From assembly GCF_018881755.1 (NCBI RefSeq), contig NZ_JACVPS010000002.1, forward strand, positions 248,001 to 312,000: a DNA stretch of 64,000 bases, given 5' to 3'. Source of the DNA: Polynucleobacter finlandensis (lineage in GTDB: Bacteria; Pseudomonadota; Gammaproteobacteria; Burkholderiales; Burkholderiaceae). The notes under the pieces are model-generated. The model did no database searches and had not been told where the DNA came from. It saw nothing but the letters and a program-made list of their open reading frames with translations. This document shows positions 61,205 to 64,000 of this stretch, one piece after another. Numbering within the stretch: the first letter of the stretch is position 1; the number at the start of each line of letters is the position of its first letter. Made by a program: the position numbers and the translations under genes.

Positions 61205-61852
61205 TTGATTGATACCCTTTTGCAAATAAGTGACTTATTGCTGCATATTGACCGCCATCTTGATGTGGTGATTCAGCAATACGGCTACTGGGCGTATGGT
61301 TTGTTGTTTGCAATTATTTTTGCAGAGACGGGTTTAGTGGTTGCGCCATTTTTGCCTGGCGACTCATTGCTCTTTATTGCGGGCGCCTATTGCGCTACGG
61401 AACACTTTAATCTTTGGACCTTGTGTTTTGGTTTACTAGTTGCAGCTGTTGCTGGTAATACCGTGAACTATTTCATTGGGCGCTGGATTGGCCATCGCGT
61501 GTTTAGCAGTGAATCACGTTGGATCGATCAGGCTGCTTTGCGAAAGACCCATTCTTTTTATGAGAAGCATGGCGGTAAGACCATCATCTTGGCGCGCTTC
61601 CTGCCGATTATTCGAACCTTTGCGCCATTTGTTGCCGGCGTTTCGGAAATGAACTTTTCTCGTTTCCAGTTATTTAATATTACTGGTGCTGCATTGTGGG
61701 TATTTGGCTTAGTAGTGGCTGGCTACTTCTTTGGAAATATTCCGATTATTCGGGAGAACCTCAACATCATTGTTTTGGTAGGTATTGGCGCTGCTGCTGT
61801 ACCTATTGTGCTGGCGGCACTATACAAATTATTTCAGCGTAAGAAAAAATAA
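61205..61852 (+). CDS. DedA family membrane protein
   Basis: This inner-membrane protein of about 215 residues has five to six hydrophobic segments. It carries the DedA hallmarks FAETGLVVAPFLPGDSLLF and ARFLPIIRTFAPFVAGVSEM, where the acidic residue and the arginine lie in re-entrant loops. The family supports membrane homeostasis and probably lipid-carrier (undecaprenyl phosphate) or phospholipid translocation. I chose TTG 61205, with GGAG 6 nt upstream; TTG 61193 overlaps that site. It is divergent from miaA (56 nt). Confidence 0.94.
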   Translation: MIDTLLQISDLLLHIDRHLDVVIQQYGYWAYGLLFAIIFAETGLVVAPFLPGDSLLFIAGAYCATEHFNLWTLCFGLLVAAVAGNTVNYFIGRWIGHRVFSSESRWIDQAALRKTHSFYEKHGGKTIILARFLPIIRTFAPFVAGVSEMNFSRFQLFNITGAALWVFGLVVAGYFFGNIPIIRENLNIIVLVGIGAAAVPIVLAALYKLFQRKKK

Positions 61853-61902
61853 CTGCAAAAATAAGTAGTAGAAAAGGATGTCAACAAAACTGCAGCAAGA
61901 AT

Positions 61903-62745
61903 TTAGTGTAGTTTTGTTTGGCCTTCGAGCGTAGCAATGTGCTCACGAATATCACTGGCATCTTCTGCGCCAGGGACTTCCTCGAGATAGCGCTGCATAT
62001 CTGCCAGTGCAGGACGTAGATACTCTAGCTGTGCAAAGATCAGGCCGCGATCACGAATCTCTTCTACTGAGTCTGGCAAGAGAATGACGAGTCGCTCTTG
62101 AACCCCAAGCAGTCGCTCCCAACGCTCATGCTCTGAGTAAATCATTTTGAGATTTCTGAGGAAGCGAGAAAGAATTTCTCGTGGGCTGGAGGCGCGCAAG
62201 AATAAATTCAATGGCAGGCTGAGCTCACCACGATAGCCCTTGGCATCAAGGTAAGGATCGAGCATCTCTTGTAATTGATGCTTAGAGAGTGAATCACCAG
62301 TCAGCGGATCCATGATGATTTCGCCTTGCTGCAAAGAGATACGCATCATGAAATGATTGGGGAAGGACACCCCCCGAATCTTGAGGCCGATTTGCTGACC
62401 CAATTCCATCATCAAGATAGCTAAAGAGATGGGGATCCCTCTACGGTTCTCAATGATTTGATGTAGATAAGAATTCTCGGGCGCATAAAAATCATTTGGG
62501 TTTGGACCAAAACCCAACTCTGTGTAAAAGAAGTGCTTGAGAATTTGTAAGCGCTGCATTGGCGCGGTATCGGCAGTAACACGTGTCTTGAGCTTGGTAC
62601 CCAATTGATCAATCTGATCGAGTACACCCTGGACATCAAGATCTGGATAGGCATGCTGTGCAACAGCAATGGCTGCTTCCGTTAAAGGGAAGTGTTCATC
62701 CTCGGCAACTAAGGAGGTGAAATAGTCGAGTTGTTGTGTTGGCAT
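61903..62745 (-). CDS. SirB1 family protein (transglutaminase-like fold with TPR tail)
   Basis: This cytoplasmic protein of 280 residues belongs to the SirB1/YchA family. The conserved core reads FFYTELGFGPNPNDFYAPEN, ENRRGIPISLAILMMELGQQ and FPNHFMMRI. It ends in a tetratricopeptide-like helical part (RGLIFAQLEYLRPALADMQR). The family resembles transglutaminases in fold, but its biochemical role is not settled. It lies 5 nt behind the truncated murJ on the same strand. Confidence 0.9.
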   Translation of the reverse strand: MPTQQLDYFTSLVAEDEHFPLTEAAIAVAQHAYPDLDVQGVLDQIDQLGTKLKTRVTADTAPMQRLQILKHFFYTELGFGPNPNDFYAPENSYLHQIIENRRGIPISLAILMMELGQQIGLKIRGVSFPNHFMMRISLQQGEIIMDPLTGDSLSKHQLQEMLDPYLDAKGYRGELSLPLNLFLRASSPREILSRFLRNLKMIYSEHERWERLLGVQERLVILLPDSVEEIRDRGLIFAQLEYLRPALADMQRYLEEVPGAEDASDIREHIATLEGQTKLH

Positions 62746-62750
62746 AAGGG

Positions 62751-64000
62751 CTATTTTGCATGACGTAGAAATTTTTGCCAGCGAATTCCAACAAGACCCA
62801 ATGCGGCAAAGTAAATCACTGCGGCAGCGCTGAGCCAGCCGGCGATTAACCCAATGCGGATCCAGGGATTAGCTTGTAGGGCAATCCAATCATGCGTATT
62901 GGCGGCGTAGTAAAGCAATACCCCAAAAGGAATTAGAGCTAAGAACAGTTGCCCCAGATATTTTCCCCAGGCAGCATCAGGCAGGGCGCCACGCTTGTGC
63001 AAGCCTACCCAAAGCAAGCCTGCATTGAGGCACGCGCCAGCGCCGATGGAGAGTGCAAGACCTGCATGCCCAAACCAAGGCACAAAGACGAGGTTAGCCA
63101 ATTGGGTTGCTACTAAAACGAGCAAACCAATTTTGACTGGGGTGCGAATATCTTGGCGGGAGTAAAAACCGGGAGCCAAAATTTTCACTAAAATTAAGCC
63201 AATCAGACCTACGCCATAGGCAGCCAAGGCGCGTTGTGTCATGAAGACATCGAGCGCATTAAATTTGCCATAGTGATACAAGACTGCGGCTAAGGGCTCA
63301 CCAAAAATAAAGAGGGTCAGTGCGCAAGGGGCGGCCAATAAGAATGTCAACTGCAATCCCCATATGAGTAATTCGCCAGCATGCTTTAAATCATTTTGGG
63401 CATTTGCTTTACTCAGACTGGGCAATAAGACCGTGCCAAGTGCCACACCCAGCAGTGCCGTTGGAAATTCCATCAATCTGTCTGCGTAAGAAAGCCAAGA
63501 GACACTTCCGGCAGGAAGGCGCGATGCGATATTAGTATTGATGATCAAAGAAATCTGGGCAACAGAGACGGCAAAGACTGCGGGACCCATGAGTTTTAGG
63601 ACCCGTCTTGCCTCAGGATTGGTGACTGCTTTCTTGATGGCTCCAGGGAGTAATCCAATGCGTGGCAACAACCCCAAGCGAGAAAGTGCCGGCACTTGTA
63701 TTGCCAATTGCAAGACACCGCCCAAAAGAACGCCAATGCTCAAAGCGTAGATAGGTTGCTCTAGGTGTGGCGCCAAAAAGACGGCGCTGCCGATTAGGGC
63801 TACATTGAGCAAAACAGGGGTAAAAGCGGGAATGGCAAAGCGCTGAAAGGTATTCAGAATCCCCGCGGACAGAGAAACCATGGAAATCAGACCAATATAC
63901 GGAAACATGATGCGGGTCATGACGACGCTGGCCTCATAAGCTGGACCGCCCTTAAAGCCTGTAGCAATCACCAGAATCAACAAGGGGGCGCCGATGACGC
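62751..64000 (-). CDS. murJ: Lipid II flippase MurJ (5' truncated by window edge)
   Basis: This integral membrane protein flips lipid II for peptidoglycan synthesis. The visible 410 residues and the open frame to the window edge (residues VIGAPLLILVIATGFKG) cover most of the family length of about 510, so roughly the first 100 residues lie outside. The part seen has about eleven hydrophobic helices, the conserved MTRIMFPYIGLISMVSLSAGILNTFQRFAIPA region (landmark only, first 50 visible residues), and LSYADRLMEFPTALLGVALG. The TTG at 63983 is an internal leucine, not the start. Confidence 0.96.
   Translation of the reverse strand, partial: VIGAPLLILVIATGFKGGPAYEASVVMTRIMFPYIGLISMVSLSAGILNTFQRFAIPAFTPVLLNVALIGSAVFLAPHLEQPIYALSIGVLLGGVLQLAIQVPALSRLGLLPRIGLLPGAIKKAVTNPEARRVLKLMGPAVFAVSVAQISLIINTNIASRLPAGSVSWLSYADRLMEFPTALLGVALGTVLLPSLSKANAQNDLKHAGELLIWGLQLTFLLAAPCALTLFIFGEPLAAVLYHYGKFNALDVFMTQRALAAYGVGLIGLILVKILAPGFYSRQDIRTPVKIGLLVLVATQLANLVFVPWFGHAGLALSIGAGACLNAGLLWVGLHKRGALPDAAWGKYLGQLFLALIPFGVLLYYAANTHDWIALQANPWIRIGLIAGWLSAAAVIYFAALGLVGIRWQKFLRHAK

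Noticed and set aside
61149..61313. 55-codon N-terminal extension of MiaA
   Set aside because: It overlaps the divergent dedA start and shows no family similarity. The P-loop lies a normal distance after the ATG at 61148.

Overview
The window looks like core chromosome of a betaproteobacterium of the Burkholderiaceae, most like Polynucleobacter. This rests on gene content and order: recG-oxyR-ubiA; nadK divergent from hrcA, followed by hemH-grpE-dnaK-dnaJ; glnE divergent from yhdP-nitrilase-tldD; and queA-tgt-yajC-secD-secF. The sequence is of moderate GC and densely packed. I see no tRNA or rRNA gene, CRISPR array, insertion sequence or prophage. Genus is an inference from gene order and protein style; no database comparison was possible.

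Layout. 1-6.25 kb: the end of a Sua5-type tRNA threonylcarbamoylation enzyme converges on a minus-strand block. That block reads, in transcription order, degenerate EAL protein, NarL/BvgA-type response regulator, BvgS/EvgS-type hybrid histidine kinase, PBP4-type peptidase (dacB). 6.25-8.6 kb: groES-groEL behind overlapping sigma70 and sigma32-like promoters and a CIRCE operator. 8.7-14.05 kb: an OxlT-like MFS carrier, an orphan Bug-type binding protein and a three-gene proton-translocating transhydrogenase (pntAA-AB-B). 14.2-18.8 kb: mnmA, a glutathione S-transferase, purB-waaA. 18.8-24.3 kb: queA-tgt-yajC-secD-secF (minus). 24.35-28.2 kb: recG, oxyR, ubiA. 28.2-33.8 kb: glcD-glcE-glcF-yggS-proC (minus). 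33.8-42.1 kb: cobalamin adenosyltransferase, then yhdP-nitrilase-tldD-aroG (minus). 42.2-47.6 kb: glnE, recN, nadK. 47.65-53.75 kb: hrcA, hemH, grpE, dnaK, dnaJ. 53.75-59.0 kb: panB, folK, pcnB, a HAD phosphatase, hda and an AI-2E-type permease (minus). 59.1-64 kb: purM, miaA, dedA, a SirB1-like gene and the start-truncated murJ.

How the genes work together. The clearest regulatory theme is heat shock. The window encodes HrcA and a single CIRCE site (upstream of groES). Three sigma32-like promoters, at groES, grpE and dnaK, all share a CTTGAA-type -35 and a 13-nt spacer. The grpE promoter is embedded in the last codons of hemH, and a hairpin terminator separates grpE from dnaK. The second theme is a compact BvgA/BvgS/BvgR-like signalling operon. 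It has a BvgA-type inverted heptad in front of it and a cell-wall peptidase as its last gene.

The most unusual observations are the signalling operon, its fully degenerate EAL protein and its candidate autoregulatory site. Others are the sigma32 promoter inside hemH, a possibly leaderless adenosyltransferase mRNA, and the repeated use of shared or abutting stop codons at convergent gene ends, which leaves no room for terminators. The remaining genes are ordinary housekeeping genes with intact motifs.
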